DNA of 64,000 nt from assembly GCA_936432065.2 (NCBI GenBank), contig OW386285.2:41037920-41101919 (forward strand). The letters run 5' to 3'. A program made the translations under genes and the position numbers. The notes under the pieces were generated by a model that saw nothing but the letters and a program-made list of their open reading frames with translations, was not told where the DNA came from and made no database searches. Each line of letters opens with the position of its first letter. The stretch's first letter is position 1. Origin of the DNA: Rutpela maculata (Eukaryota; Arthropoda; Insecta; Coleoptera; Cerambycidae). Positions 44,560 through 55,495 of this stretch are shown in pieces.

Positions 44560-47297
44560 TACTTTAATTCCTAATTAATAATTCAATCATTATTTTTTAT
44601 CCATTGAGATATGAATGTTGATGTATTATAGCCTTCTTACCCTATATAAACATTTTTGAAAAGATAAAAATTTACATATTCCCAATGAAAATTGTCTATG
44701 TCAAAATTTTTCAAGATTTATTTACAAGCAAAAGCGACTACACATTGGGTGAGGGATTTTTATTTACCAATTAACTGAAAACTGATTAAATATTTTTCAG
44801 AAGATGGAAGTTAAAAACCGCAGAGTTGACTACATAGTGAACAATTTCCAAAGTTGCCGAGACATTACTGTCGAATATTTTGAATATATTGTACGCAGAC
44901 ATTACTGTCGAATATAAAATCTACAATATATTGTAGGCAGTTTAACCGCCACAAATCATGTTACCTTTTTAGCTTATTTGCGAAAAACTTTTATATAATG
45001 GAAAACTTTAAGCTTAAATCAGATTTCAAGTGTAATTTAAATCACCATGTTTAAACTTCGAAAGAAAGAAATATGAAATATTGTGCCAAAGAATGTTAAG
45101 CAACAACATACATGAAGAGGATTGACGGAAAATGTTAGGCAAAGTTACGAATCTTAAGCTGAGTCCACAGCCACATCATTGTTGCGTGTAATTCTTGTGA
45201 GCAATGTTCGTATTGTATGTACGAACGCTTGTTGTTGGAATGTCGGAAGATATTCAGTGCTCCCTAACACTATATAGTGGATTGTGCGAGTCGGAAAAAG
45301 TCCCGAAAAACCCGACTATTGTCTGATGCAACTAAAGTAGTTCTCGCCCGTTTTCGAGCAAGCCAATAACCACCTCAACGGCCAATAACCACCATGGGTG
45401 ACAGAGCGCTTTCATCATGCCACTGGACAAAAAGATTTCCTTTCTATTTTCGAGCATGTCGAACACGGAGAGGACCACGAATCGAGTGCTTGACACCCGT
45501 TTACCCTCTCAACGGCAAAAAATACCCGTTCGCATTTTCACAATTCAAAGGGTACAAAGAACGTAAAAAATAAATTTAAAATAAAAAAATTAATAAACAA
45601 ATGTATTGTTTTTTTTTTTCATTTTTTTATGGTCATACTATTTTATAATGTAAGAAAAGCCAGCGAACAATATATGCAGTAATTGTTTACGTCAATAAAA
45701 ATATTTTTTATAATATATTATGATTAAATAAATCAAATAAATGTTTCAATTATTATATAAACCTATTTTTCCCAAAAAAATATGTACAAAAAATATACAT
45801 TCATATTTTTTCAGCTTCACAGGAAATGAAGATGACTACTTTGCTGACGAGATCGAGGTGACATCTTAATGTTTTTCCTGTGTAGCAACCTCAAAAACGC
45901 TGGAGAGGGGAGCTTTGCTCGGGGGTATGCTGAGAACGCACTCTCACCTCTCACCCCTTTGGAAGGTTGTTAATGGCCATTTACAGGGGTGGGTCAGGTG
46001 GGTCACCCCGGGGAGGAATTTCACCATCACCGTTCATCATCCTCAAAAATGGAGGATCACCAAGTAAGAGTAACTCAAACAATTACAATTAGGCAATTCA
46101 AACTACGTGACATCCAATATGGCGTCTGATGGAGTCGAGGGCAAACATTCATTTTCATTCGTTAAACGTTTGTGTTTTTCTGTTGGCTTGGCTACGTTTC
46201 TGGAATTTAGAAAAAATAAACCCGTGTTTGCTAATTGTTTGCCAACGATCATAAAGATTGAGTGAAAAAATAGACATACAATATTAATTGCCGAAACTGA
46301 TTCTCTACCTTTTGCTGTCACCATATTAGTAGTTATAATGAATGTACCATATTAAAATTATTTCAAAATGTAATCGCGACAATGAAGTCTCAAGGACAAC
46401 AAACAAACAAACTATACTTGATTAACACGACAAGGTTATTTTCGTGCCATTTCATTTTACTTGATCACATAAGTCTAATAAAACATGCTTAAATGAAAAG
46501 TGTTAACGGCATCATTCACAGTAAGATAGATGATACTATTTTCGAAGTTTCTTTTAATTAAAAGTTCTCTCCTTAAGAATCCAATTTTAATTTTTTTAAT
46601 GGATTCGATATATTCATCATATTAGATCTAATCTTCAAAGCATATAGTAAGCATGATTGATTACAATCACTGAAATCGATTAATATTAGAGTCAACTTTT
46701 TGCAAGTGAAACCGCACTATTTACAATTATTCACAATAGTGGGTGAGTCCTGCGCTTGGCCCTGCGCAAATATAAACATATAAAAACATCGACAAACGAA
46801 AACACATCGTGAAAATAATAATTACTGAAAGGGAAACTAAATGTAAAAGTAACCTAAATTTTATTGTAATAATATGCTATAGAATTATTGGTATTTTCGC
46901 TTGTTGGAGGAAGAGTAAAAAATTTAATTAGTACGAATTGTATAGCTGTATGGCGTCGTTAAAATCGCAATTAATTTTTTTGTAAATCCACAGGTGTACA
47001 CATGTGGTTTAATTAGAACTAACAAATATTTCATGCTCAATCATATGCGATTTTCACAATTTCTTATTTAACAGTATAGATAGATAACATAAACAGAGCT
47101 AGCAAATATTTTACTGGTAATTTTATCTTTGATTTTAGAAATTAGCATATTACTCACTATTCTATGTATATATAGTTAGATAATATGCGTTTAAAGGTAA
47201 AACTGCATTTTACATTTTCAAATCAAATCATTCATTGACGTTATATACAAAAATACAGTCCAATATTTAAAATACACAAAAAAATCCCTTGCCTCAC
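44560..47297. other. Intron with scattered GC-richer patches
   Basis: A small direct repeat, GACATTACTGTCGAATAT, occurs at 44863 and 44900. Patches at 45240-45540 and 45840-46060 are richer in G+C and contain CCAATAACCACC twice. At 45825-45869, TTTTTCAG is followed by a short open frame FTGNEDDYFADEIEVTS and stop, possibly the last exon of a lost transposase gene. None of this can be tied to a known element. Confidence 0.4.
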
Positions 47298-47640
47298 GAA
47301 TCACTACTTCCACATCCAGATTTGCTAGCCAAGTTTCTCACAGCGAAAAAAAATATTGATACTATATTTGCACTCCACTATGTGGAAATTAGAACTTCAG
47401 AAATATACTATTTCAAATTGTCTATTCTAAAATCCTATGCGGGTGGTAATGGGAAGAGTACAGGGAGTGGCTAATGCCATAAACTATTTGAGGAATTTGG
47501 TTCTTGTATAAGTATACACACCGAATCTCAATTTTATTTTTGTTCAAATAGGCTTAGAATATCATAAAATCGGGGTTTTAAGTTGAGCAAAAAAATATTT
47601 CTGTCAATCGGCCTGTCTGGCGGAATGATAATAAGCTGTA
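47298..47640. repeat. Dispersed 'CCACATCCAGTGG' repeat, rearranged copy R5
   Basis: The first half (ACTACTTCCACATCCAGATT, CTAGCCAAGTTTCTCAC, GGTAATGGG, GGCTAATGCC) is in minus orientation. The second half (TTGTTCAAATAGGCTTAGAA, TTTCTGTCAATCGGCCTGTC) is in plus orientation. The copy therefore carries an internal inversion with deletion. No ORF. Confidence 0.65.
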
Positions 47641-47816
47641 AACTTATATAAATCTTTGTTTTGGCATTTTATAAGTTGGCTCAAAAGTCTCATAAAATCT
47701 CGTGTACGCGAGTTAAGTTTTTACATTAGAAACAAAATTGTCACAACCCGCAGTCATAAAAAACGGTGATTTCCGAAAAATGGACATAATATATCATTTT
47801 TTGCGGTTTTTTTCGC

Positions 47817-48315
47817 CTTTTTTCACATTTTACTCTAAAACTACGCACTAGAGAAAATATTCAAGAGACAAAAATTGTAGAACGGAAAATTTCCGATCGA
47901 CATAAGTATTTGAAATTTTCCTTCAGTAGTTGGTTTTCCCGCGTGAGCACGCTGGTGCATGTATGTATATATGCTTTTGCACTTTTCTTCTGTATTTTGA
48001 GCACAAACGATGCATTTTATGAAAAATAACAACAGGCAAAAGTTGATGAGCGGAAAATTTTCTAGCAATAAAACTTCTTTTTTTTTTTCATAAATTTTTA
48101 CCTGTCGTCATTTTTCATGAAAATGCATCGTTTGTGCTCAAAATACAGAAGAAAAGTGCAAAAGGGCAAAAGCATGTTCAGCGTGCTCACGCGGGAAAAC
48201 CTACTATTAAAGGAAAATTTCATACTATGTCGATCGGAAATTTTCCGCTCTACAATTTTTGCCTCTTGAGTATTTTCTCTAAAATGCATAGTTTTAGAGT
48301 AAAATGTGAAAAAAT
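47817..48315. mobile_element. Inverted-repeat element, about 0.5 kb
   Basis: The left arm 47817-48020 and right arm 48112-48315 are reverse complements with scattered differences. They share CACATTTTACTCTAAAACTA, CAAAAATTGTAGA.CGGAAAATTTCCGATCGAC, CCCGCGTGAGCACGC and TCTGTATTTTGAGCACAAAC. A 90-base loop separates them. No protein is encoded. A perfect GGAAAATTTTCC-type word recurs at the arms' inner edges. Confidence 0.8.
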
Positions 48316-49339
48316 GCGAAAAAACGCGAAAAATTATATACAGCGTGTCCCACTTTTCACGGTAACACCTTTGTAGCTCAGTTATTAGTCACCCAATTTT
48401 AACCAAGTTTAGATGGGTATCAAAGACTTTTATTATACCTTTTTTAAGTAAAACAAAACTTATTTCAGTCATTGGCGTGCATTTTTATTATGGAAAAAAG
48501 AGTGGATTTTTCGAGAAATTATATTAGGCATTTTTTTGTTCAAAAACTAATGCAATATTATTGATCAGCATGCTGTAGAATCGCTGTATCCAGAATTTAA
48601 CAACATTTTGATTTTTGGTTTTTGAATTATGGCCCACTTAAAATTACCTATTTTAAACATTAAATAATCAATAAATTAGTAACGAAATATTTTTCGAAAA
48701 AAAGTCATTCTTCATGTTCTCTTTAAATTCACTTTTTTTACTATCCCATATCATCGAAACTTTCAAATTTCGAAGGCTAAGAATTTTCATTGAAAAATTT
48801 TGAGTCATCAGGCCTGTAAATTATTCGGGCATTAAGGATTACCGAATTAAAAAAAAAATAAAAATAATAAAATAAAAATAATACCCCCATACCTCTTGAT
48901 GAAATTTCAAGGTACTTTGAGGTACTCATTCGAAGCGAAATTCAATGCTCTTTAATTTTGATAATAGATGATTTTTCGATTGGATGCATTGTTTTTAAGT
49001 TATAGGCCACAAGCTGAAAAAAGTGCCAAAAATTCGTGGTTTTTCGTCTGCATAAAAATTTGCCAATGGGTTTGGAGGTCTAAAACTTGGATTCTACATA
49101 CTCTCTACAATACATACAAGATAAAAAAAAATCTACTACCTCATTTATGGTAACTATAAAGTACCCCGTTATTGAACTATGTATTATGTGAATTTTGGGT
49201 GCTATTTGAATTCCCTTTTGACATTTTATTAATCTTACATAATAGTGGAGTCAAAATAAACTTTCAATGGAATTGTTTGGCTGCAGAAATTTTATTGTTT
49301 TAATATGTTTTATGTAAAATAAAGTAGTAGTCAACACTG
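48316..49339. other. Intron with a solo transposon end
   Basis: TATACAGCGTGTCCCACTTT at about 48339 looks like the end of a TACAGGGTG-type element. The following 800 bp may be its remnant, but no transposase words were seen. Confidence 0.45.
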
Positions 49340-49640
49340 ACATTTTCCTTAATATCTCCGGTCGTAGTAATCGCATCGCAAAAATAAAAGTAGCAAATTG
49401 TTCGCAATAATATTTTTAATAAGACTAGGCCTATGAAAAAACTTTCTGACAATTTGTTAATTAAATATAAAATAAAAACCTCCAAAAATTGCCTTTTTTA
49501 ACAATTTAACAAATATAACCTAATAATGCATCAATTGTAACGAAAGTTGATGGTACTATATCCTCTGTTGAACTTAACCTTAGTTCAAAATTTTAGCTCA
49601 AAATATTTATTCAATAACAATTTTGATACATTTTGTGTTA
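49340..49640 (-). repeat. Dispersed repeat, inverted relative of 27130-27400
   Basis: Shares, in reverse complement, AATATCTCCGGTCGTAGTAA, GCAAAAATAAAAGTAGCAAA, TTGTTCGCAATAA and CAAAAATTGCCTTTTTTAAC with the copy at 27 kb. Non-coding. Element ends are not defined. Confidence 0.65.
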
Positions 49641-49787
49641 TATTTGGCGACTCAGTTCGTTTTTAAATAAATTGAAAAACAGACTATACGATGTCTTTAA
49701 TATTATTCAAATTCATTAACGACATATTATTTTAACACTACTTGGATTGCTTCGTATTTTTATTACTTGTTACCTAATTGTCTAATT

Positions 49788-50380
49788 ACTTCCACGTCCA
49801 AGTGGTCTAGTAACAAAAAAAAAAAAAAAAATTGACATTTTTATTTTTCAAATAGGCTTAAAATGTCATGAAACGTCGAGATTATAAGTTTGAGTCTGTC
49901 TGCCTTTAACCTTCTTTGTGCACAGGAATACTCCGGAACCGTTCAAGATATTGATTTGGTACACATATGTATTTTAACGAGATCTAGAACTAGATTTTAT
50001 TTTGATCTTATTCCGTTGAAGGTTGAGGTAAATGGGGGTAAATAGGTAAATCAAGCAAGTAAGAGTCCACAAAATTGGCATCTAGTATATATAAGAGAAG
50101 CTAGGGTCTCAAAAAATTTTTTGAAATTAGCCACTCCTCTTAACAATCCCCCCCCATTATTAAAGGAGGTGAAAAAAATAAAATTTTCATTTAGTGTTTG
50201 CACAAAAACCAAAGGTCTCAATTTTTTTTTTTGCTTTATCCACCCCCATCACCCCCAATACTGATGTGGCATACCGTTTTATGGGTTTTTGGGTAGACGA
50301 TTTCAAATATTATATTATTAAAGTTCCATAAACAATTGTTTCCACATACAAATTTTTTTCGTTGTGAGATAGTGCAGGCG
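49788..50380 (+). repeat. Dispersed 'CCACATCCAGTGG' repeat, copy R3 (left portion)
   Basis: Begins ACTTCCACGTCCAAGTGG and contains TTAAAATGTCATGAAACGTC, GGAACCGTTCAAGATATTGA, ACGAGATCTAGAACTAG and the C-rich tract. It ends CAAATTTTTTTCGTTGTGAG, where another element starts. Its missing end reappears at about 52209-52290, so R3 was split by that insertion. Confidence 0.78.
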
Positions 50381-50416
50381 CTGACAGTAGTTGAGTATGC
50401 AAAATGCGAGGACCGC

Positions 50417-50960
50417 CAATATTCTTGGCTAAAGATGTCGGTCTCGGATGACTGGGGTCGGGCAGGACTATTGCCCTTTACCCCAATACATCGCTGTAGA
50501 CCGGGGACCAGCCTCGTGCAGGGCGGGCTAACTTACTTTACGTCGGCCCCACTCACAAATGTGAGCGGTGCAGACGATTTCGGCCCACCTCCCTGGGTCC
50601 TGGCTCGTTGGACCTTGCTGGCTAAGGCCTCTTCTGGCGCTCTTCTGTCTTGATCTTCTTTCTTCGCCAGCTTGTCCCCCCCGGGGGGGTGTCATCGGTC
50701 AGTCGGGTGTTTTGGATTTTTGGCAGGAGTGACTGCCGGTACACAGAATGTCAATTGACATCCTGTCATCCGGATCGTCGGTAGGGTAAGGATGAGCTGT
50801 GCAGCGTGAGGACTGGCAAGTATGTTCAGATTCTTATACCTAAGACTCTAAGTAATGGAAAAACCCATCTTGCCGTCTGCTGCGGTGGTACGTGCCGTCC
50901 TCTCCCCGCGCCCTACTGTAAGCATAGCGCGTCTATCCGTTCAGAGTGTTTCTGCGTCAA
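50417..50960. other. G+C-rich block inside the nested element
   Basis: Composition is sharply different from the surroundings. It includes a long C run meeting a G run (CCCCCCCGGGGGGG at about 50678-50692), CCTGCGCAG-like words and CTCTCCCCGCGCCC. A 105-codon ORF (50336-50653) crosses the element boundary and is not convincing as a gene. It may be the 5' non-coding part of a mobile element. Confidence 0.5.
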
Positions 50961-51109
50961 TCAACACAAAAATGTTGCGTTGAAGGCTCGCGTTTGTTGT
51001 GTATACCTAATATATTTTAAATCATTCAACAAAAATTCCTACCAATTGTAAAGCTTTCTTTTCAAGCACTCAAAATAAATTACAACTTGTTCGATATCTT
51101 TGCACTACT

Positions 51110-51659
51110 GCTCCAAAATATGCACAAGTAAAAGAAGACTGCGAGATGTACATTTGTGGAGGATTCGATGATCCAACAAAATGTTTCAAGCTACAAGGGT
51201 CTTCATTTTGTGAGGTACTTGAATTAAAATCAAACCTCTTAGAATCTGATTAAAGGATGTTTTGTTACATATTTCACGCAGTAAGAATTCACTCTGCCCA
51301 TGTTATTATCCTCAGCGCTGATATAAATGTATTCATCTTGGCGATTTATTACTGGAGCAAATATTGGTTGTCTAGGTCTATGGTTCAACGGTTCTTATAA
51401 AAAGAAACATCTTCTAGGATACCATTTAGCTGCTGAATCCCATGGTGAAAGCATATGTAATATTTTGCCAGCATTACTTCCCATAAGTGGTTGCGATACT
51501 ACCAGTAGATTAGGCAGTAAAACAGAATGTTTGAAAGCTGCAATGGACGATTTTGCACAAACAGCCCTTGTATCTTTGAGAAACCTTGACCTAAATGCTG
51601 AACAATTAAAATATTTAGAAACAGTTTGCAAATTGAGTTTGTTTTCAAAGAATTCTTGA
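51110..51659 (+). pseudogene. Broken 'GCDTT' gene of an arthropod multi-copy family
   Basis: The first frame (51110-51380) reads APKYAQVKEDCEMYICGG, EVLELKSNLLESD, a TAA stop (51252), RMFCYIFHAVRIHSAHVIIL and SADINVFILAIYYW. A frameshift near 51365 leads to LWFNGSYKKKHLLGYHLAAE and SICNILPALLPISGCDTTSR, then LGSKTECLKAAM. The order resembles a recurrent arthropod protein type: an EAD-R..H..A block, an SxDTDVxxL block in which an Asp-x-Asp pair is usual (here SADIN), a 'CNxLPALxxxxGCDTTS' block, and often a Cys-rich tail. The Asp pattern hints at a nuclease- or PIN-like fold, but that is inference. One stop, one frameshift and the altered Asp site mark it as dead. Confidence 0.7.
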
Positions 51660-52208
51660 AATATTTGCGGTAGTTTTCTCGAACACGGTTGGAATTATCA
51701 AGTTCTACCAAGTGTACCTTTTTAACGTAGAAATGACTTCTGCATGAGATTTTCTAGTCAAAAGTGCCACTACGTTTCGTAAAAAAAGAAAAATATTCAT
51801 CATCAGGCATAGCTCATGAGGCATCCTCCAAGGGCTAGCGTGATGTAGTACATAAATTATTGTTTCTTAGCTTAAAAAATGTTGCCTTACCAAATTGGGG
51901 GAAGATCGGTCAAGGGGTAGTTGAGATATTGCAAAAGAAAAGAAAAAAAATTACAATTTTAACACCTTGTATCTTTTTACAGCAACAATTTACTAAAGCA
52001 TGTTTAGTTATATCCTCATATTTTGATTCAAAGAATCTACCCTTGAACTATGGCCTATTATTAATGGTCCACCCTGTGTGGATAAGAGGAGGAGGGATAA
52101 AAAAAAATTGGACCAGAAAATGTAACGGCAAAATCCGGATTATTAATCTTTGAACTATTCTCAGCTAATATCCATTGATAAAATGCGGTCCTCATATTTT
52201 GCATACTC

Positions 52209-52290
52209 ACTTCTTTCTAGCTCTCTAAGAGACTTGGATAGAAAATCTGCATGTGGAAGTACTGATTCCTTGGGCAGCGGTTTTTATAAT
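52209..52290 (+). repeat. Split end of dispersed repeat R3
   Basis: GACTTGGATAGAAAATCTGC, ATGTGGAAGTACTGATTCC and TTGGGCAGCGGTTTTT match the complement of the left end of copy R4 (54145-54200). It lies directly after the nested element and completes the copy begun at 49788. Confidence 0.72.
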
Positions 52291-52334
52291 CTATCATGAA
52301 TATTTATAGTTATAGTTACAGTCATAGTTGTAGT

Positions 52335-52560
52335 TATAAGACGATCCAACTACCCAACCAACCATCCTTCTCGGTACACTTTGAAAATTGCCATGACAAC
52401 TCGTAAAAGTGAGCTGGTCTGCTGGAACTCCAGCGTCTTCAAAGCGTACCGACAATGTTGGCTCCAGCAGACCAGCTCACTTTTACGAGTTCGCATGATA
52501 ATCTTCAAAATGTACCGAGAAGATCGGTTGGTTGGTTGGACCGTCTGTAGACCCCTTATA
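52335..52560. mobile_element. Hairpin MITE with 28-bp perfect internal arms
   Basis: Same family as 16352-16511. The right end reads GGACCGTCTGTAGACCCCTT plus ATA; the left end keeps TATAAGACGATCCAAC but has lost the GGGGTCTACA part. Inside, 52399-52426 and 52463-52490 are perfect 28-bp inverted repeats (ACTCGTAAAAGTGAGCTG onward). Outer arms include CGGTACACTTTGAAAAT and its partner. No ORF of interest. Confidence 0.82.
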
Positions 52561-53839
52561 CTTAGTTTAGTTTATTTATTTTATAAATTTCTTCCGTGAA
52601 TGGTATAATTACAATTTGAGGTAGGTACCACTCATGCATATTTCATTTTAAACAAATATCTATAATCTAGAATTTAGTTCCTGTAAATATGTTTAAATAA
52701 ATGAATAAATGCGTGTTTCCCTAAAGAATCATAAAACTAACTACTCGTCTCTCCACCCACAGGAAAACATAAATTTTATTTGTGTATACGGTGTTTCAAT
52801 TTTAAATGTGACCTAAATAACAGTTGATTCATAGCAAATCAATTCAAGAAGCATGAGCTGTAACTTACTTATCCTGCCTCACACAAACCGCGAAGATAAG
52901 TTGTGCTCCTTAAACACATCATTATTTACATATATAGCAAAAATACATAATGATTTGTATCTGTCGATCGCCTCTCTGTCAAGTAACATGTTTACACGAT
53001 TCCGTTAGGGACATCATCAGGATCAGGATGTGCCAAGGCCTTTTATAGCATCTAGTCAGATGATCTCGTTTTACTAATTTGTAGTTTATGGATTTTTTCG
53101 ACTGTTTATGAGTCATGTTTGTTTTTCCTTATTTTACAAACTAGACGAGTTGACTGTGTAAATAATATTTACTATGTCAATTTATTGTGCCATTATAATT
53201 TATCATGGTCTGGGTAAATACTGATGTTATTGGAGTAAGGTATCACAGTTTATATAGCTATTTGATATGCACTTGCATCTATATTGAAACTGTCTTGTTG
53301 TGGAAGGGTTCATTGGCTTTTATTGCACGTTGTATTCATGAGTTTAAATAATATTAGATTTATAATAAAAGAATGATTTACGAAAGCAAAACTGTAATAA
53401 AACATTAGTGTTGTTCGGTTTTGTTTCACACAAATTACACCCTACTGAATTATAAGAAGATACATATATAATAATGGTTCTATATTGATAATATTTTAAC
53501 TAGATTCAAGATCTCGAGTCCCCCCCCCCCTCCTCCACCCATGAATCATTTTGTCAGATTTTTAGTGACCTCCTAAAAGTGAACTTTGTTGAATGGCCCG
53601 AAGTACTACAAGGTAGGGGAGGGCTTCACTTGAAATTCCATCCATCAATTAATCAGTAATAGTTTTTTTTATGTTATATGTAATTTGCTTCTGAAACTTT
53701 TTTAATTTTTAATAATTTTTATGAACATTTATAGTTTTTGGGAAAAACGCAAGTAGTGGATTATCAAATTTCAATTGCTTCGTGCAAAAAAACTTGTTTC
53801 AGTATTAAATCAAACTAAAGTTATTATTTAAAGTTTTAG
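52561..53839. other. Intron, no firm feature
   Basis: Contains a C homopolymer run at about 53521-53530. The sequence CGTTAGGGACATCATCAGGA at about 53003 resembles repeat tails seen in insects. Nothing coding was recognised. Confidence 0.45.
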
Positions 53840-53859
53840 TTTTCACCATTGTTCCTAAA

Positions 53860-54120
53860 AAATCAATCCTTTAGCGAAATTTTGCATTACTCTTCTCATC
53901 GCCATCTGAAATCCGATTCCAAAGAGAAGAATTTTCACCAAAAAAAGAAATCGCAAGGGTTCAAGTACGGTGACCAAGGTGTCCAGTATTTGGGACATTT
54001 ATTTCTTCATCCTATCCATATATTAGAAAAGAGTTCATTTAAATATTTTCTTATGTTGACGCTAAAAGGTGGAGGTGTTCCGTCATACATGAACAACATT
54101 TCATGCCTAAGAGGTAGATG
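53860..54120 (-). pseudogene. Mariner-type transposase fragment
   Basis: The minus strand reads HEMLFMYDGTPPPFSVNIRK, YLNELFSNIWIG, a TGA, RNKCPKYWTPWSPYLNPCDF, FFW and a second TGA, then KFFSLESDFRWR. This corresponds to the QDGAPPH..VR.YLN..F..RWIG and W..RSPDLNPCDFFLWG blocks around two catalytic acidic residues of mariner-like transposases. Two stops (both TGA, one where a Trp/Gly is usual) and missing flanks show that it is dead. It is a different copy from the one at 14.3 kb and abuts dispersed repeat R4. Confidence 0.75.
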
Positions 54121-54149
54121 CAAATTTTCCATTTAAACTAAAAAAAACC

Positions 54150-54836
54150 GCTGCCTAAGGAATCACTACTTCCACATCCAGATTTTCTATCCAAGTCACT
54201 CACAACGAAAAAAATTTGTATGAGGAAATAATTGTTTATGGAATTTTAATAATATAATATTTGAAATCCTCTACCCCAAAAACCCATAAATCGATACCCC
54301 ACATCGGTAGTGGGGGTGGTGATATGGGGGTGGTAGTAGGGGTGGATGAAGTAAAAAAATATTTTGAGGTTTCTGGTTTTTGTACACACACTAAATTAAT
54401 TTTTTTTTCATCCCCTTTAATAATGGGGTGGGGGTGGTAATGGGGGTGGTTAATGCCAAAATTTTTTTGAGACCTTAGCTTCTCTTGTATATACTAAATA
54501 CCAATTTTATGGACTCTTACCTGCTTGATTTACGTATTTACCCCAAATTTACCCCAATTTACCCCCCACCCCTTCGACGGAACAAGATGAAAATATAATA
54601 TAGTTCTAGATCTCGTTAAAATACATATGTGTACCAAATGTCAAGTCAATATCTTAAACGGTTCCAGAGAAAACGTGCGCACAAAAAAAGTTACAGACAG
54701 ACAGACCGACAGACAGAAAATTTTTTTTCGCTCAAACTTAAAATCTCGACGTTTCGTGACATTCTAAACCTATTTGAACAATAAAAATTTTCAAAAATTT
54801 TTTTGTCGTTACTATAATTCCACTGGATGTGGAAGT
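54150..54836 (-). repeat. Dispersed 'CCACATCCAGTGG' repeat, copy R4 (most complete)
   Basis: In minus orientation it begins with ACTTCCACATCCAGTGGAAT (54836) and continues through GTCGTTAC, TCTGTCTGTCGGTCTGTCTG, the C-rich tract and TTTCGTTGTGAGTGACTTGG. It ends CTGGATGTGGAAGTAGTGAT and CCTTAGGCAGCGG. The two ends share a 14-bp inverted repeat (ACTTCCACATCCAG). Length is about 0.67 kb. It is non-coding; the only ORFs are artefacts of low complexity. Confidence 0.85.
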
Positions 54837-55089
54837 AATTATCTCTAATAAATTCCAAATAATTTTCGCCATTTCAACGATTTGGCAAAATGATCGTACC
54901 AATAAAAAAATGGCCAACAGTGCTTGCCTAGTCAAAATATCAAGATATTAATGCCTGACGTTTAACATCAGAAAAAATATGTTTGTTGCAAATTTTCGTT
55001 GTACTTCTTCTTTTCTTATAAAGGCTTAATCCATAAAAACAGTGAAGTGTTTAAATTAATATTTCAAGTTGGGGATAAAGAGATAAAAT
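54837..55089. other. Intron, no feature seen
   Basis: Short A+T-rich gap between repeat R4 and the 55 kb MITE. Confidence 0.5.
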
Positions 55090-55495
55090 GAAGACCTAAG
55101 TGGATAAAGGTGTTATGTCACACTTTTAAAGTTTTGAGTAAATTAAACAAAACGGTTTTGAGTTGGAACTTATTTATTTTGTCTTCGATTCAAATGAATA
55201 ATACCTCATAAAATAGATAATTTTGGGTTATGTTCTTTTGTTTACACTAATATTAAAGAACAATATCAAGCTGTTATGAAACTAGATTTTTCTGTCCAAA
55301 ACTGTGTACATCCACTAAAATTACTGGTTGTATGTATGACATGGCGCCTTTATAATTAAAAAGTTTCTATAAAATATTACAAATTTAGAATTCACCATTT
55401 ATTGGGTGTTAAATCTATATCAGGGGTGTTCAAAAATTGCATAAGGTAATTTTTTTTAAAAATGCGACATAACACCTTTATCCACTTAGGTCTTC
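55090..55495. mobile_element. MITE with 30-bp perfect terminal inverted repeats
   Basis: GAAGACCTAAGTGGATAAAG at the left end continues to 30 bases, all matched by the complement at 55466-55495. The flanks AAAT / AAAT could be a short target duplication. The 340-bp core is A+T-rich and non-coding. Confidence 0.85.

Larger units (their letters stand above)
50393..52208. mobile_element. 1.8 kb inverted-repeat element nested inside repeat R3
   Basis: The 24-bp ends starting GAGTATGCAAAAT (50393-50416) and their complement (52185-52208) match at 22 of 24 positions. Beyond the ends, both sides run into halves of the same dispersed repeat. The left 550 bp is unusually G+C-rich (CGGGCAGGACTATTGCCC, GGGGGGG runs). 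The rest holds a broken GCDTT-type gene and A+T-rich filler. The size and content suggest a deleted derivative of a larger autonomous element. Confidence 0.72.

Noticed and set aside
45825..45869. Last exon of a transposase gene (acidic C-terminus after a TTTTTCAG acceptor)
   Set aside because: Only 17 codons, with no upstream exon found; mentioned in the region note but not called.
50336..50653. 105-codon ORF in the G+C-rich block
   Set aside because: It crosses the boundary between repeat R3 and the nested element, so it cannot be an ancestral gene.
53849..54136. 95-codon plus-strand ORF
   Set aside because: It is the antisense shadow of the mariner-type transposase fragment on the minus strand.
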